Source of the DNA: Poecilobothrus nobilitatus
Taxonomy: Eukaryota; Arthropoda; Insecta; Diptera; Dolichopodidae
Direction of reading: 5' to 3'
NCBI GenBank assembly: GCA_947095535.1
Contig: OX352774.1
Coordinates: 45,648,496-45,712,495 of the forward strand
Length of the DNA stretch: 64,000 nucleotides
Every line of letters begins with the position of its first letter. The stretch's first letter is position 1. Under the pieces are notes generated by a model. It searched no databases and had not been told where the DNA came from. It worked only from the letters and a program-made list of their open reading frames with translations. Shown here in pieces: positions 34,446 to 47,010 of this stretch. A program made the translations under genes and the position numbers.

Positions 34446-34890
34446 AATTTTTTTTATACTGGTGTACTAGTACCGAGTATAGTATATTAAAATTATTTTT
34501 CTATTTGTAACGCACATCGAAATAAGCATGATAGATATGAAGTCAAGTGTATGAATAGGGTTAGAATATATTCGATTAATTAATCGATTAAGCTTTATGG
34601 AACGGACGGATTTATCGGTCAGCACAATAATTTAAAAACTAAGGCAGGTAGAGTCATAAAATTAATATACAATATTTTTGAATCAATTTGTAGATTCCCT
34701 GTTATTTTTGGATGATAATAGACCAAAAATTCGAATAGATCTATCAAAAAAGCAAAATGATAGTATATTATACAAAATGATAGTATTTTGAAGAGTTTGT
34801 AGAGGTATTTAAAAGTTGACAAGGGCGCAACTGTATTTTTCCTTGTTTTCATTAAAATCATTGTACAAAATCGACTATACATATACGGGT
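34446..34890 (+). mobile_element. Decayed HINE related to A0
   Basis: GTACCGAGTATAGTATAT near 34470 looks like an eroded TATACCC/GGGTATA end. TTTGTAACGCACATCGAAAT and AAGCATGATAGATATGAAG match, with substitutions, the 5' part of A0 read in its own sense. A vestigial GGAACGGACGGATTTATCGG and AATTTAAAAACTAAGGCAGG stand for the (TCCG)n and AACTCAAAAAATAA modules. The end near 34885 (CATATACGGGTTAT) resembles the 3' inverted repeat. Confidence 0.5.
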
Positions 34891-36692
34891 TATAAAGAAC
34901 TTTAAAAATAAAAAAATTATAAGAATTTCAAATCAGTCAGTCCAAGTTGGCTGACTCTGTACATAAACTCTATTTGGAGAAAAACTCATTATTGTGCTTT
35001 AAATAAAAATTGAATATTATTTCACAAAACATCAATGAAAATAATACACAATTATCCAAGAAAATATCCTACAATTATGTTATATTATAATGTCTCCATG
35101 ATATTTGAAGATATAAATTTATATATGAGATCATTTAGAATTATCAACAACTACATATTCTAAATAGTCTGTTGTAAACATAAGAAATGAATTAACTTTT
35201 ATTTAACTCACTTCAAAAAGAGATCAAAGCAAGGAAATAATTGCTTGTATAATTGCTTAAAATTATTCAAATTATCTAGTGAATTAAAAAATTTAGATAT
35301 CTTTTCATTTTAAAAATTCTTATAAGTAAAGTAAAATAGATATAGATTATAATTATTATATTATACAAAGTGTTTCGGGATAAACCTGCCATAGAAATAG
35401 GGATTATTCTGAAATTCAAAACAAACAAAAAATTCTTTTACAGTTAAGGTATATTCTGAACCATTTGCCAGATATTATGGCGGTTTAAAAAATTTTTCAC
35501 TCCTTGAAGAGTTTAATTTAGTTTTATATCTGACTTATTTTAAATTTGAATTTCTTTCTTCAATTGTTTTTCTTTCCTCAGAAAAAGTGATTTCGCAAAG
35601 AAATGAATTCAAGTATAGTAAAAAAAAAATAAATTCGGTATTACATAAAAAGATTTATTTAATTTTTTAAAGAAAGTAAATCTCAACACAAAAATAAATA
35701 CCTACCATTTTTACGCATCTAAACGTTTTCATTGTTGAAGCAATTTTGTGTACGTAGCACGTAGTTTAGTTCCATAATGTTTTTTATTGGGTAGTTAGTT
35801 GGAAACAGCCCAATTCAGTAATAATATGTGTACCATTCATCCTTCCAAAATATTCTTCCAAATTTTATAATTATAAATTTAAATTTAAAAATAATCCTAA
35901 ATTTATATAATTATCTCCTTTCCGAAAGAATGCTTCCAACATCCTTATATCATAAACAAAACTATACATTTTTATTAAAAATCCGAACCTAAAGTTTAGT
36001 TCAAAAGGGGTTGGTTGTTTCGTTAACGTTCAAGACTATCTGGAAGAATCAAGTGCAATTCCTCTGGCTGACTTTTAAAGTTTTCTACCAACACTTTAAA
36101 AAGAAAAAAATATATTGTTTAAGTATTGATTTAAACACAAATTTCAAATCCTTCCTACAGTATAATTATACTATCTGGTCACATTCTTATCTAGTAAATG
36201 CAATATGCATAATATTTCAAAATTAGTTTTTGGAGGCGTAAAAAGAAATACTTTTTTTTAGTAACGAAAATACATATTTTTTTTTTTGCAATATTACTTT
36301 TTCCTGTCTAGCCAACGTCCTCCTTTTTATTTTTTAATGTTTTCTTTTAGTTCAACAAAATAAAAATATTTAAACTTTAAGTTTTCCTTAAAAACAAACT
36401 GTTATTGAAGAAATATTCAGAAAAATTTTGAATTAAATAAAATTGTAGAACCTTTAATTTCTAACTTACAAATCAAAATGTTTTAAAACAACTACATATT
36501 AAGTTTAAATTTTATAATATTTGAATCAGTAATCTAAAACAAATAATTTTTCTTTTTGATAGTGGATAACGACATAACGTACAAATAGATTAAACGTGGT
36601 CATATAATGTTCAACAATATATTCCGAAAATATTGTCGGCTTAGTTATTTATCGGCAATATGGTTCAAGAACGAAAATTCTCTAATTTACTA
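34891..36692. other. AT-rich spacer, nothing firm
   Basis: No exon-like frame. ACAAAGTGTTTCGGGATAAA at 35367 has the look of a transposon end, but no matching inverted partner was found. Confidence 0.4.
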
Positions 36693-37272
36693 AAAGAAGA
36701 GGAAGAGTGTAGAACTGTGGCAACTCTACCTGTACCTAACCAAATTCCACAGAAATTATTCTCGTAAAACTTAATCATCTTCTTCTACAAAATTTTAGAT
36801 ATCTGGTTTAATTAAGTTTTATATTATATGCATCCCATCCGAATCTGTTGTACTAGCACAATCAAATTTTACAGAAGTTCTTAACATGGAACTGAACTTT
36901 TTTCACAAAATTTTAAATACTAAGCTTCAAAAGACATTGATTTATTTTCTAAGCTTAAATACTAAGCTTCAAAAGACATTGATTTTATAAATAAAGAATT
37001 TGTATGGCATTTAATGGAATGCGTCGGTCCTAACTAATTCAATTTAAATATCGAAACTCATTACTTTACAGAAGTGACATTTTAAAAATTTTAGAATCCC
37101 AATTTCTTCATTTTTTGAGTTGTAGTGCTGATGGACGGACGAATGGACGTTTATGACAAAATTGATTCAGAATTGGATTTTTTGTCACATTTAGTTGGTT
37201 TTCTTTAAGGTGTCACAAACAGAATGGTAAATTTATTATACCCTGAGAGCTACGCTTTTATGAGTACAATAA
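36693..37272 (-). mobile_element. Diverged HINE family A copy (A4)
   Basis: In plus-strand sense it begins AAGAGGAAGAGTGTAGAACT (complement of the A 3' end). It contains ACAGAAATTATTCTCGTAAA-like core sequence and a degenerate GGACGGACGAATGGACG tract at 37132-37148. It closes with AAGGTGTCACAAACAGAATG and TTTATTATACCCTGAGAGCT, the complement of the A 5' end. A local 43-bp tandem duplication (AAATACTAAGCTTCAAAAGA at 36914 and 36957) lies inside. Confidence 0.6.
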
Positions 37273-39249
37273 TCTTTGTTAATGTTCTTCTGCAGCAGCA
37301 AAATTAGCTAAAGAAGTAAATCAGGAAATAAAGAAAACAAAAATAAAGTCTCATCTGTCAAATTCAATAACACCCTTTCTATACGTGCTATTATTTTTTA
37401 TAACGTCATTTTTATATTTTTTTATCCTTTATACATATATTCTTTTTTAAATAAAATTTTATAACTTTAAATGTTATTAAATACTAGATTCAATCAATTC
37501 AATTTTTAATCAATTTATTTTACGTATACTTTTGAATAATTAAGTTCATTACATCCAATTTCCTTATAATAACCAACATTTTTAAATATCTAATTTAAAA
37601 TAAAATAATTTCAATAAAAGGTGGATGTTCAAATGTGGTGGTTCAAAGGATGGTATGATATCTATTAATACTGACTTTTTTCTAAAGTGAAATTAAAAGT
37701 TTTCCAAAACTTGTTATAGACAATATTTTCGTTTTCTTTTTAAATGTCAAAAAAAAAATTGTTTTTAAACCACCCCTTTAGTATAGGTTAAATATTTCAT
37801 AAAATTTTTATTTTTTTTTCTTTCATAATTGTAATTTAATTTATTGCATAGAAAAAACGTCTACATAGTTTACTAAGCAATAAAAAAGACAAAATTTTAT
37901 CATAACTTTTGTAAAATGATTTTAAATTATGGTGACTATGAAGACTTTTGAAATTTGATCATACATGTTAACAATACGCTTCATAATATTAGGTTTACCA
38001 ACTGATCAAAATGTTTAAAGTGCTCAAAGTTTTTTATTTCCTTTTGTTTTTTTACATTTATGTCCTCATTTCGTTAACAGTTTGGATTTATTTTCAAAAA
38101 TATTCTAAAAATAATTAAGAAAGGTTATTTTTTAGGTTTTCTACCATATTTTTCGGGCAAGAAACAAAAATTCTTTAAACAATAAAAACAATTTACAGAA
38201 TTAGGTTTTAAGATATCAGAATTCAGAGCATAAATAAATGCCAAATAGTTGCTAAATTTTGGTCGAAACTTTTGTAATATAATAACTTTAATACATATTA
38301 TAAGTTTAAAAAATGCTTTCTGTAAATCTAAAATTTGCCTCGAGGAACTTTTTTGAAAAGAATCCTGGACAAAATTGCAAATGACATTCTAATAAAAGTC
38401 AAAACCAGAGACATTTCAATAATAACTAAATCTAATATTAAAGCGTTCTGTTCAATTTTAAGCAAGGATGGAATATTTGGAATTACGTATTAAATCAGAT
38501 TCAAAACATAGGAAATACTTCTACAATAACATAAACTACTCAAAATGTTTGTACACTTTGTGTACGTTTGTTAATCTTCAAAATGAGCAGTAGTAGTATT
38601 CTTAATATTTATTTATTTTTGAATGAGAGTAAGTAGAGTCCCATTCTATGTATTATATGAATTTATGTAATCCAAGCAAACTGAGTGTTAAATTAACAAT
38701 TCAACTATAAGAACAAGTGAATCATTAAAAAACATAATTTATTGGTTTCTTTTTTTATAGTTAGTTATACTTAAATTTTAAATGATTTTAATGATTTGTG
38801 TTATTTGTTTTTTTTTATTTTTTCTTTGTTTTAATTTTAACAACAAAAAATTCAAGCAGTGATTTATACCATTAGATTTTTAAAATATAACTTGAGATTT
38901 ATTTTATATTCTATAAAATACAACAAAGACAATATTCCTTATATGGAATGAGTCCAGACTACCATTAATAACTCATAAGAATCCGTCGTAAATAAGTTTT
39001 AAAGTTTACATATATACATTTACCAAATTCTAATTTGTCATTTTGTTACTATAAAAATATAAAATTTTTTAAAGGATAACTATTTTGAGTTAAAATAATT
39101 TTTAAGTTTTTCATTTACTCAATTAATGGCTGAAGTTATTAATAGAATTTTGAATTTCCGCTAAATTAAACGATATACAAATACTATCTAATTATATCTT
39201 GTTAAAACTGTTGCTCGCAAGGACTTTTAGGAAAAACTATTTTTTCAGT
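37273..39249. other. AT-rich spacer, nothing recognised
   Basis: No supported exon, RNA gene or repeat family. A short open stretch at 37283-37450 was considered and rejected as an exon. Confidence 0.45.
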
Positions 39250-39362
39250 TATTCTCGTTCCAATTGAAAATGCTTTTAACCTGCACAGAACTTGAACCTG
39301 CACTTCCTCAGTTATATCGTTAATCACTTAGCAGCTCAATCACTGATATACCCTTTTCCGGA
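39250..39362 (-). mobile_element. tRNA-like SINE head
   Basis: On the minus strand the sequence has TGAGCTGCTAAGTGATTAAC (A-box-like) followed by GTGCAGGTTCAAGTTCTGTG (B box GGTTCAAGTTC) at SINE-head spacing. No full cloverleaf with acceptor stem can be formed, so a functional tRNA gene is unlikely. Tail and duplication are not evident. Confidence 0.5.
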
Positions 39363-41384
39363 CATTACATAAAAATAATATAAAATAAACAACTTTGAAT
39401 GCATACTTTTAGGCTAAGTATTACTAATATTGTCAATAGTAATGAAACTTTTTTACATTTTTATATAAACAAATCCTTTATTCAAAAAAAAACATATGTA
39501 TTTACGTTTTGGAACACAAAGTTACTATTTTAAAAGAGTATTTATTAAACCAATTACTATATAACATTTAAAAACATTTTAAAATTACGCTATTTTCTTT
39601 GTTTTTTCTTTCGAATTTTGACTGTAACATTCAAATTGTTAAATAAATATTTATAAAATATTGCATAGATGAAATTTTTTCACATATTATGTACATGTAA
39701 AATAAAAAATTATAAATCAGATGAATTGAATAAAGATTGACATATTATTATACATACATGTTACATTTGAAAAGTTGAAATGGTTTTCCATTTTCTACAT
39801 GCATATATGCACACCCTCAACTATGCATTTGTAATTTTTTTTTTGTTATTCTGTTAATAAGAATAAAAAAAATCTTAACATATAATGGTATTAAATTTTA
39901 TGATCAAATATGGATTCAATAATAATACTATCCAACGATAAATTTTATTTTTATATCATTTAAAAATAACATCATAGCATTAGAATTTTTATAATAAATA
40001 AATTATTAGTCATTTTCACCTAAAATAATTTTAAGGTTTCTTGGGATTTTGTCTCAGAAAATCATTTACAGGAAAGATTTAGTTTCAGAAAATCTTTTAC
40101 GGGAAAGATTTAATAAAATTTTCCGGTGTTAATTTCTTTTTTTTTTTTGTTTAATGGATTTTTTAAGTTTTCTTTAATATTTCTTTATATTATTTCTTTA
40201 TGTATGAGAGAAACATAAGAAAAGGATTCTGTAAAAAAAAACAAATTGGATCATAAAATAAAGAATTCTAATCATAATTGAAAATGTTAGGCTTCATATA
40301 AAGTATATTTTGACCTAAAACATATTATTTGTTTATTTCGAGTCATATTCAAGGATATAAAAATATTTTTATTTTTCATATAAAATCCTAAAATATTATG
40401 AAAAGTAATTTTAAATATCGAAACTGGAACAGTTTATATTAATTGGAAAATAAAAATGATTCTAACAATCGGTTGTGGTCATTTATAAGATCATACGATA
40501 TCAATATTTAAGATTTATGTAAAACTAACGGTACTTTTTTAACTATTTTTCTTACTTCGATCCTTTCTTCTAATAGCAAAATTTCGTATTCTTTTTGAAA
40601 AACTTCTATCTTAACTTGAAACTTTAACGTGAATCTATAAATAAACATTTAATTCTGCATTCTTTAAATACATACTCTTAGTAATTCAATTTCCTAAAAA
40701 AAAAAAAAAATAAATTGAATTGAATTAAATTAAATTTTTTTTTATTTTTAATTTTCTATGGTAAATATATCAATTAAATAATTTTTTTTGTTCATTTCAT
40801 TAAATTATTTTTAAATTAGACAATAATTTTTATTCATTATTAAAATTTTATATTTTAAAATATCATTTCAATTTTCAACAAAAAAAAAAGAAATATTAAA
40901 TTAAGAAACCTTGACATTTCTTTATATTTATGTTTTAAATTATTTTTAATTTAGTTCTTATTTCTTTTTATTTTTTTTTTTTTGGTTCTTCCTTTTCTTA
41001 TAATATCTATTATTCTTTTACTAATAATTTTTTTCCAATTTTAAAAGCACTTAATGATCATTATTAAAATAAGTTCCATCTTTTAGTGTTTTAAAAAAGA
41101 GGTCATTAAAAAAAAATAATAAAAGTGAACAACAATATCTGTAGATTATAGGAGACTTATTCATTAAAAATGCATTTTAACCATCGCAGTTGTTGAAAAT
41201 GATCTAAATATGATTAAGGATTGAATAAAGGATGAAAATAATAAAAATTTGTAGTTTTAATTATTTTTAAGGAGAATTTTAATTATTAAATAAATAATAA
41301 AAAGAAATAATGAAAAAATTTATAATTAATATTTAATTAGTTTTAATTATTATAAATTAGATGAGCGAAAATATTTTATTATGT
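39363..41384. other. AT-rich spacer with local duplications
   Basis: No coding-like frame. Contains a two-copy tandem repeat of about 32 bp at 40052-40115 (CAGAAAATCATTTACAGGAA, then CAGAAAATCTTTTACGGGAA) and many homopolymers. Confidence 0.45.
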
Positions 41385-41450
41385 CACTCAATTTAATTGT
41401 TATCATATCACTCAATTTAATTGTTATTATATTGCACTCAATTTAACAAA
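41385..41450. repeat. Three-copy tandem repeat (24-26 bp)
   Basis: CACTCAATTT recurs at 41385, 41409 and 41435 within units reading CACTCAATTTAATTGTTATY. A small minisatellite, probably replication slippage. Confidence 0.6.
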
Positions 41451-41659
41451 AAATTTTGAAAAATAAAATATGAGAAGAAATGATGAATCAAAATTAACAC
41501 ATTACAAACGTAATATAAAAACTTTTCAAACACCATTACAACTTTTTTATATTTAACCCATTAACTTCCAACAGTAGATATGCAGTAGATGTAACCAACA
41601 GTATAGATATGCAACAGGTATATATGAAACTAAACACTAGGAACTAGTTCCATGGGAGG

Positions 41660-41720
41660 AAGTTAAGGGGTACATTGGAAGGGGTAGATTAAGGTAAAGT
41701 TAAGGGGTAGATTGGAAATG
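41660..41720. repeat. Two-copy 37-bp tandem repeat
   Basis: AAGTTAAGGGGTACATTGGA (41660) and AAGTTAAGGGGTAGATTGGA (41697) are tandem copies. The sequence is G-richer than its surroundings on this strand. No element boundaries were seen. Confidence 0.55.
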
Positions 41721-41789
41721 AACCAATAAAGGTTTGTTTTGAATTTTTTGCAAATTGTAGAATGGAACATTATTAACAGAGGGGAACAC

Positions 41790-42430
41790 AATAGATGGAA
41801 AAATGTTCCACATCTTAGCAGTTCTCACAACAAATCAGTTTCCATACCATCTGAGGATTTCCACTGTGTAGAAATGAGCACTTAAAGCTTCTCTGGTTTT
41901 ACGTTGGAATTGTTTGAGAGGAGGCACAATTGACTTAAGTTCAATTGAGCAAGTGTCATTACCTATAAGATATCTATAAAATAGAGAAATTACTCCAATA
42001 TTTCGTCGAGTGATAAGAGGAGTGAGTGATATTTGCTCGACAGAATAGCCAATTAGGCGTAAGGCGCAATTTTGGATTTGTTGAGGTAACTCAAAGAAGT
42101 TTGGGAGGGGCCAGCCCAAATATTTGAATTGTACTCCATCTTAGGTCAAATGTAAGCTTTGTAGATATTATACAGATCCCTTGGAGAGAAGCATTTTACG
42201 GTTTAATTTTAGTTTAAAAAACCCAAACATTTAGCAGCAGTTTTAACTATATCAGAAATATGCTTATTCGATAGCATTTTGTTTTAGCTGCAAGCCTAAA
42301 ATATTTAGAGTTTCTGATCGTTGTAAATTTTCCCCTTGGAATCATAGAATTGGGTCAAATTGAACTCAACTCTGTTTGCTTTACCCCAGTCAGCTATTTT
42401 ATCTATTTGTTTGTCAGCTATTTGTTTAAA
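41790..42430 (-). pseudogene. Jockey-like LINE ORF2 C-terminal fragment
   Basis: Minus strand, from about 42410: ADWGKANRVEFNLTQFYDSK, the segment after the catalytic box. Then comes SPRDLYNIYKAYI*PKMEYN (about 42200-42140, one stop) and, after a frameshift, the frame 42119-41835: FFELPQQIQNCALRLIGYSV, TPLITRRNIGVISLFYRYLI and SIVPPLKQFQRKTREALSAH. Just beyond, ENCxDVEH/AKMWN sequence marks the ORF end. These blocks (RPKMEYxSxIW, LLxxIQxxALRLI, LSxRRxVxxLxLFYRY) are characteristic of insect non-LTR reverse transcriptase C-termini. Inactive. Confidence 0.75.
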
Positions 42431-42785
42431 CATAGATGATTCTTATGGTTATTATTTATATTTTGTGTTTTTGATCTTGTCTTTATTTTATGCGTTTAAC
42501 CCTTGCATTTCAATGTTTGAAAATTCATATTTTTAAATATTTATATTTTTGTGATTAACTTTAACAAATATGTCCAAATTTCAATTAAAGTAATTAGATA
42601 CGCTAAATATGAAATGTTACTTTAAATTGAATGGGCGTTTAAAGTATTAAAATAACTAAAAATAAAATTTGAAATTATTATAGATTTTTTTTTTTTTTAA
42701 TTTCTCTTAAAATATTTTACCACTCTTTAGTGTTGCATTGTTAAAAGCTAAATAAAAGATAAAAAAAAAAACACGTTAGTATGTA

Positions 42786-43216
42786 AAAGTAAAGGTTTTT
42801 AAAGGTGCACATTTCCAAAAAGAATTTTAACTGCTTTTATATCTAAATTTTAGATAATTTTTATTTTTTTTTATTTTTATGAAAGAAAAATTGTGATAAA
42901 TCCAGACGCAGCTTCTTCTGAATTACGCAAATCCACTTTTAAGGAATTTGCATAAATGTCCAAGTTACAGGTATGTAACAATAGCGAATTTTTGCCCCTT
43001 AAATATTTGGAAATAGGATATCTGAAGGACTGTAACTGGATAAGAGTTTTTGCACATCATTAATTTTGTAATGAACCTATCAATGGTGAAAATTTGCATT
43101 GCTTCATCATAAACGATGTATACAATTTATAAACAGATAGACGGGCAGACAGAAAAGAAACACATGAGTAATTTGTTTAAATAGTTTTTTTTTTTTTGAA
43201 AAATATACTAAAAAAC
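42786..43216 (-). mobile_element. HINE family B, internally deleted copy
   Basis: In plus-strand sense the element's 3' side is GGTTTTTAAAGGTGCACATT at 42793, and its 5' side is ATAGACGGGCAGACAGAAAA, then AATATACTAAAAAA near 43216. Most of the core is deleted: it keeps AAGTTACAGGTATGTAACAA and AAGGACTGTAACTGGATAAG between the ends. Confidence 0.6.
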
Positions 43217-45214
43217 AAAAATCAAAAAGTTTCCAACCTCAGGTTATGGGTAAAATTTTTTAGTTAACTATAAAATAAAATAAAACAAAGTATCTAAAAA
43301 TGGGAAAAACTATAAAATAAAAAAAAAAAAACATCATGTTCAGCCTTTTTCGTGTTCTTTGCGCTCTTAATGCACTTGAATATACATATAAATATTTATA
43401 TATATATATATATATGTATGATGTATATATATATAAAAATATTTTTTTTTTGTACTTCTAATTATTCTTTTTTTAATGTGGATGTACTTTTAAGTATTCT
43501 GAGAGTCATTATTATTCTTATTATTATGGAAATTCTTTCGTTTGTTTTTTTTCTTTTTCCTATTTTTTTTTGTTTTTTTTATCTATGCAAGTAGTACAGT
43601 TTTGTATTTCTTTTTTTTTCTTTTCTTGTATAACGGTAACAAATGTTAAATTAAAGCAAAAAAAAATTAAAATACACAAAAAAAAAAGAAAAGAAAAATG
43701 GTTGGGTTGAAAATTTTATTTTGTAGCTCTTATATTACTACTCACATGAAACATGGTTACATACTCCAGAGACAAATTATATTCTTTTTTCTATTATTCA
43801 TCATACAGTATAAAGTGGTATAACATATACATATATACGTTTACGGTATATATTATTATAAAGTTAAGAACGTACAATAATAATTATTAAGGATAATGTA
43901 CTTGTAACATTTTTTTTATATATCAAATGTATAAATTTTAAACTCATTGCACACTCATAATTATATATCTAGATTTATATAAATTTATTTGTTTGTGGGT
44001 TAATTTTAACAAATTGTTATAAAAAATATATATATTTATAGGTATATATAATTATTACAGAATCAAATTGAAAATTATGGTTCATTAATATTCAAAAAAA
44101 AAAAAAAAACATAAAAATTGTAATTAGCTTTGATAATTTTTTCTAAAATATCACTACTCTTTTCAGATTTTTTTATCCACTACATTTTTAAAAGTACTAA
44201 ATTTTAAATAATATGAAATAAAATTATTTGTTAAGGATTTTTTTTTTTTTTCGAAAATATACTCTAACGCCATTTTATATCTTTTGTTTTTACATAAAAA
44301 CCAAAATATAGGAGTTTCCTATAAGGACTCATAATATTGTTGTAACGATTATGAAACGGTAAAATAAAAAAATTTTTTTTTTTGTATTGGAAACAGAATT
44401 TGAATTTTAGAAAATTGTATAGGTTATGGGATTACCGATTCTAAAAGCTGAGAAGTTGATATTATTTATATTTCCTTATCGAATTTTTTCTATAAGCTAT
44501 TAAAACGCTGTTGAAATCTCTCTCGTATTTTGTTAAATGAATTTAAAAAATAAAATCATCAAAAATATATGAGCACAAGTATCCATTAAACAAATGTCAC
44601 AACATAACATAAATCACAACTTACACAACATACATATTCTATTATTTTGAAGTTAGTTTTCTATTATGAAAATAATTTATAATTTTTTCTACATATTACT
44701 ATTACTGTTCATTCATTATTTTTTTTTATTTATTTATTTATTCGTTTCTCAAATAGCTTATTCACTCGTACAGAGTGTGTATCAAATAACAACAAAATAA
44801 CAACTAAAATTCAGTGCATTAATAACAATAAAAAAAATCAGTTGTCTCCACCACAGGACCGACAGCCACTACACGAAAAGTACAATGCCAAAATTTATAG
44901 ATTTTTTACATAATAATTTATATCAAAGCAAAATAACTTCTAATAATTTAACAACATTTTGTTTACGCATTCGGTGCTACATGAAATTTTCTTCAAGTTA
45001 TAATCACGCGACATTACACGCTTGACATTTAATAAAAAGATAAACAATTCGTACACTGAAATATTTGAATTACGTTTTGATTTGAAAGAATTTGAATTTG
45101 AAATTTGTTGAGATTTGAAAGAATTAAATCTATTTTTTTTTTTAACTTTAAAAAAATTTAATCAAAATGATCCATTTTTCCTTCAAAATAACCCATTTTA
45201 TTTTCATTAATTTT
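43217..45214. other. AT-rich spacer, nothing recognised
   Basis: Long T and A runs and (TA)n tracts near 43395-43440. The hydrophobic open frame at 43352-43594 is what T-rich DNA yields by chance. Confidence 0.5.
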
Positions 45215-46266
45215 TATACCCGTATGAACTATGTTCAAGGGTATAATAAATTTGCCATTACGTTTGTGACACCTTAAAGGAGTCGAGTTAGATATAGTGT
45301 CAAAAGTATGGATCGGCTCAGAATCTAATTCTGAGTCGATTAAGCCATGTACGTATGTTCGTCCGTCCGTCCGTCGGACGATAACTCAAAAAATAAAGGA
45401 GCTAGGAAGCTGCAATATTTTTTTACGGCACTTTTGCAAAATTGTTAGTTTTGCTATTTAAATCCAGCATTTTCGGTCGTCGGGTTCGAGTAGCTGCCAT
45501 ACAACTTCTTTCTTTAAATAGAAATAACTCATTCAAGTGTCTATTCAAGCTAGGTATCTGAAATTTTGCAAATGATGATCAAGTTTTATAACAACAACTT
45601 CTGTAAAATTTGGTTGTGATGGTATGACAGGTTCGGGTAGCTGCCATACAATTTCTCTTTTTAAATGAAAATAACTCAGTGTCTACTGAAGCTAGGAATC
45701 TGAAATTAAGTAAAGAGGTGTCGAGTTACATGCCAACAACTTTTGTAAAATTTGGTTCGTCTAAAGCAGGCGGTTCAGGCTTCTTGCACTTCTTGGAACT
45801 TAATGAAACTGGGGGTCTGAAATCTTAGAAATGATGATCCAGTTTTATGGCAACAACTTCTGTAAAATTAGGTTCTGCTAGTGCACAACTTCGGGCAGCT
45901 GCCATACAACTTCTCTTCTTAAATGAAAATAACTCCGTGTCTATTGAAGCTAGCTATGCCTATGGCTAGTTAAATGCCATGGCTAGTTAAATGCCAATAA
46001 CATTTGTAAAATTTGATTGGTCTAAAACAGCCGGTTCAGGCTTCTTGCATTTCTTGGAACTAAATGAAGCTAGGCGCAATAGATTCGGGTAGTTGTCATA
46101 CAACTCCACAACTTACATAAATATATATCTGCAGTTAACGTCGGTACTAAAACATCTGAATGTTTTTAAAAGATGATCAAGTTCTATAGAAACAGGATAT
46201 ATTACGTTCATACTGGTATCCTAGAGTTGACACAGTCTACTCTACTGCACTCTTCCTCGTTTTTTC
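45215..46266 (+). mobile_element. HINE family A, short-core copy A3
   Basis: Starts TATACCCGTATGAACTATGT at 45215, has a short CCGTCCGTCCGTCCG tract at 45361-45376 and ACGATAACTCAAAAAATAAA. It keeps only three GTAGCTGCCATACAA-type units without the 306-bp expansion. It ends GTTCATACTGGTATCCTAGA, then CTTCCTCGTTTTTT at about 46266. At about half the length of A1 and A2 it probably represents a less amplified state of the family. TAATTTTTA occurs on both sides (45208 and 46269), but in this AT-rich context that may be chance. Confidence 0.78.
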
Positions 46267-46464
46267 ACTAATTTTTATGTTGTGTTTACTCTCGGCTTTT
46301 GTTTTGATTTTGAAATTTGATTGTTGTTTTTGTTTTTAATTCACAACGTGCAATGAATCAAGAACCATTTTCTAATTTAGAAAAGCTGGCCGTTGCTACA
46401 ACGTTGCTACATCATTATAACTTGAGCCGTATAGTGATTCCATATATAATAATTATAAACAAAT

Positions 46465-46627
46465 GTGAGTTGCTAGTGCAAGTATTTTGGACTGTTATAA
46501 TATAAAAGTAAATTGCTGGAATAAAAAAGAAACACGAACCTCAAATTTCGCAGATTTTTATTTAACCTTATTCCAGCAATTTACTTTTATATTATAACAG
46601 TCCAAAATGCTTACACTAGCAACTCAC
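46465..46627. repeat. Near-perfect 60-bp inverted repeat with 43-nt loop
   Basis: The left arm 46465-46524 starts GTGAGTTGCTAGTGCAAGTA. The right arm 46568-46627 is its reverse complement with only two mismatches. The arms include ATTTTGGACTGTTATAATAT and AAAGTAAATTGCTGGAATAA. The 43-nt loop is 46525-46567. The low divergence of the arms implies a young structure. It could be the joined ends of a deleted transposon with long terminal inverted repeats, or a snap-back duplication. No protein is encoded. Confidence 0.85.
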
Positions 46628-46695
46628 TTTTATTAACAGTCCAAAAAGCTTAACAGTCCAAAAAAAATCAGTCCAAAATTAACAGTCCAAAAAGC
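46597..46695 (+). repeat. Dispersed tandem motif AACAGTCCAAAA
   Basis: AACAGTCCAAAA, sometimes followed by WGCTTA, occurs five times in about 100 bp (about 46597, 46635, 46650, 46669 in shortened form, and 46681). The first lies inside the right arm of the hairpin, and its complement lies in the left arm, so the array seems to have grown outward from the hairpin's right arm. Confidence 0.65.
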
Positions 46696-46767
46696 TAAAG
46701 TTTTGCAATCAATTTTATTTTCTACTTTTTAGGGGGCGAATTCGGTTTCGATAAAAGCATATGTATT

Positions 46768-47010
46768 TTAAAAATTATTTTTTTTACTTATTATTTTATT
46801 TTTTAAAGATAATTTTTGAACCACATGTATTCCATATTGTTTAGTATTAGTTAATTTTTCTAAATAGATAACAAGTTGCTCATTAACATAAGTTTCGATG
46901 ATTTTGCTAAATATTAATGAAATAGATATTGGCCTAAAATTATTGATATCGTTGGTATCAACAGCTGAGTTCTTATAAATAGGAATAATTCTGCTTATAT
47001 TCATGATGTC
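46768..47010 (-). pseudogene. Non-LTR reverse transcriptase N-terminal fragment
   Basis: Minus-strand frame 47004-46768 encodes RIIPIYKNSAVDTNDINNFR followed by PISISLIFSKIIETYVNEQL. This is the first conserved block of non-LTR reverse transcriptases (xVIPIxKxGxxxDxxNYRPISxLxxxSKxxExxxxxxL). It ends in Lys/Asn-rich sequence with no further blocks, so only about 60 residues of the family are preserved. Clade unassigned. Confidence 0.7.

Noticed and set aside
34572..34587. Perfect palindrome TCGATTAATTAATCGA as a homeodomain-type binding site
   Set aside because: It lies in a decayed HINE at the position where intact copies read TCTGAGTCGATTAAGCC, so it probably arose by chance substitutions in AT-rich sequence.
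35367..35640. Transposon end suggested by ACAAAGTGTTTCGGGATAAA
   Set aside because: No inverted partner, target-site duplication or second copy was found in the window.
37283..37450. Possible exon after a TTCTTCTGCAG acceptor-like site, encoding AKLAKEVNQEIKKTKIK then a hydrophobic run
   Set aside because: The hydrophobic part is what T-rich DNA encodes by chance, there is no good donor, and no homology is recognisable.
43352..43594. 80-codon hydrophobic open frame as a membrane protein
   Set aside because: It is made of T-rich and TA-repeat DNA with Phe/Ile/Leu/Tyr bias and shows no codon structure or known motif.
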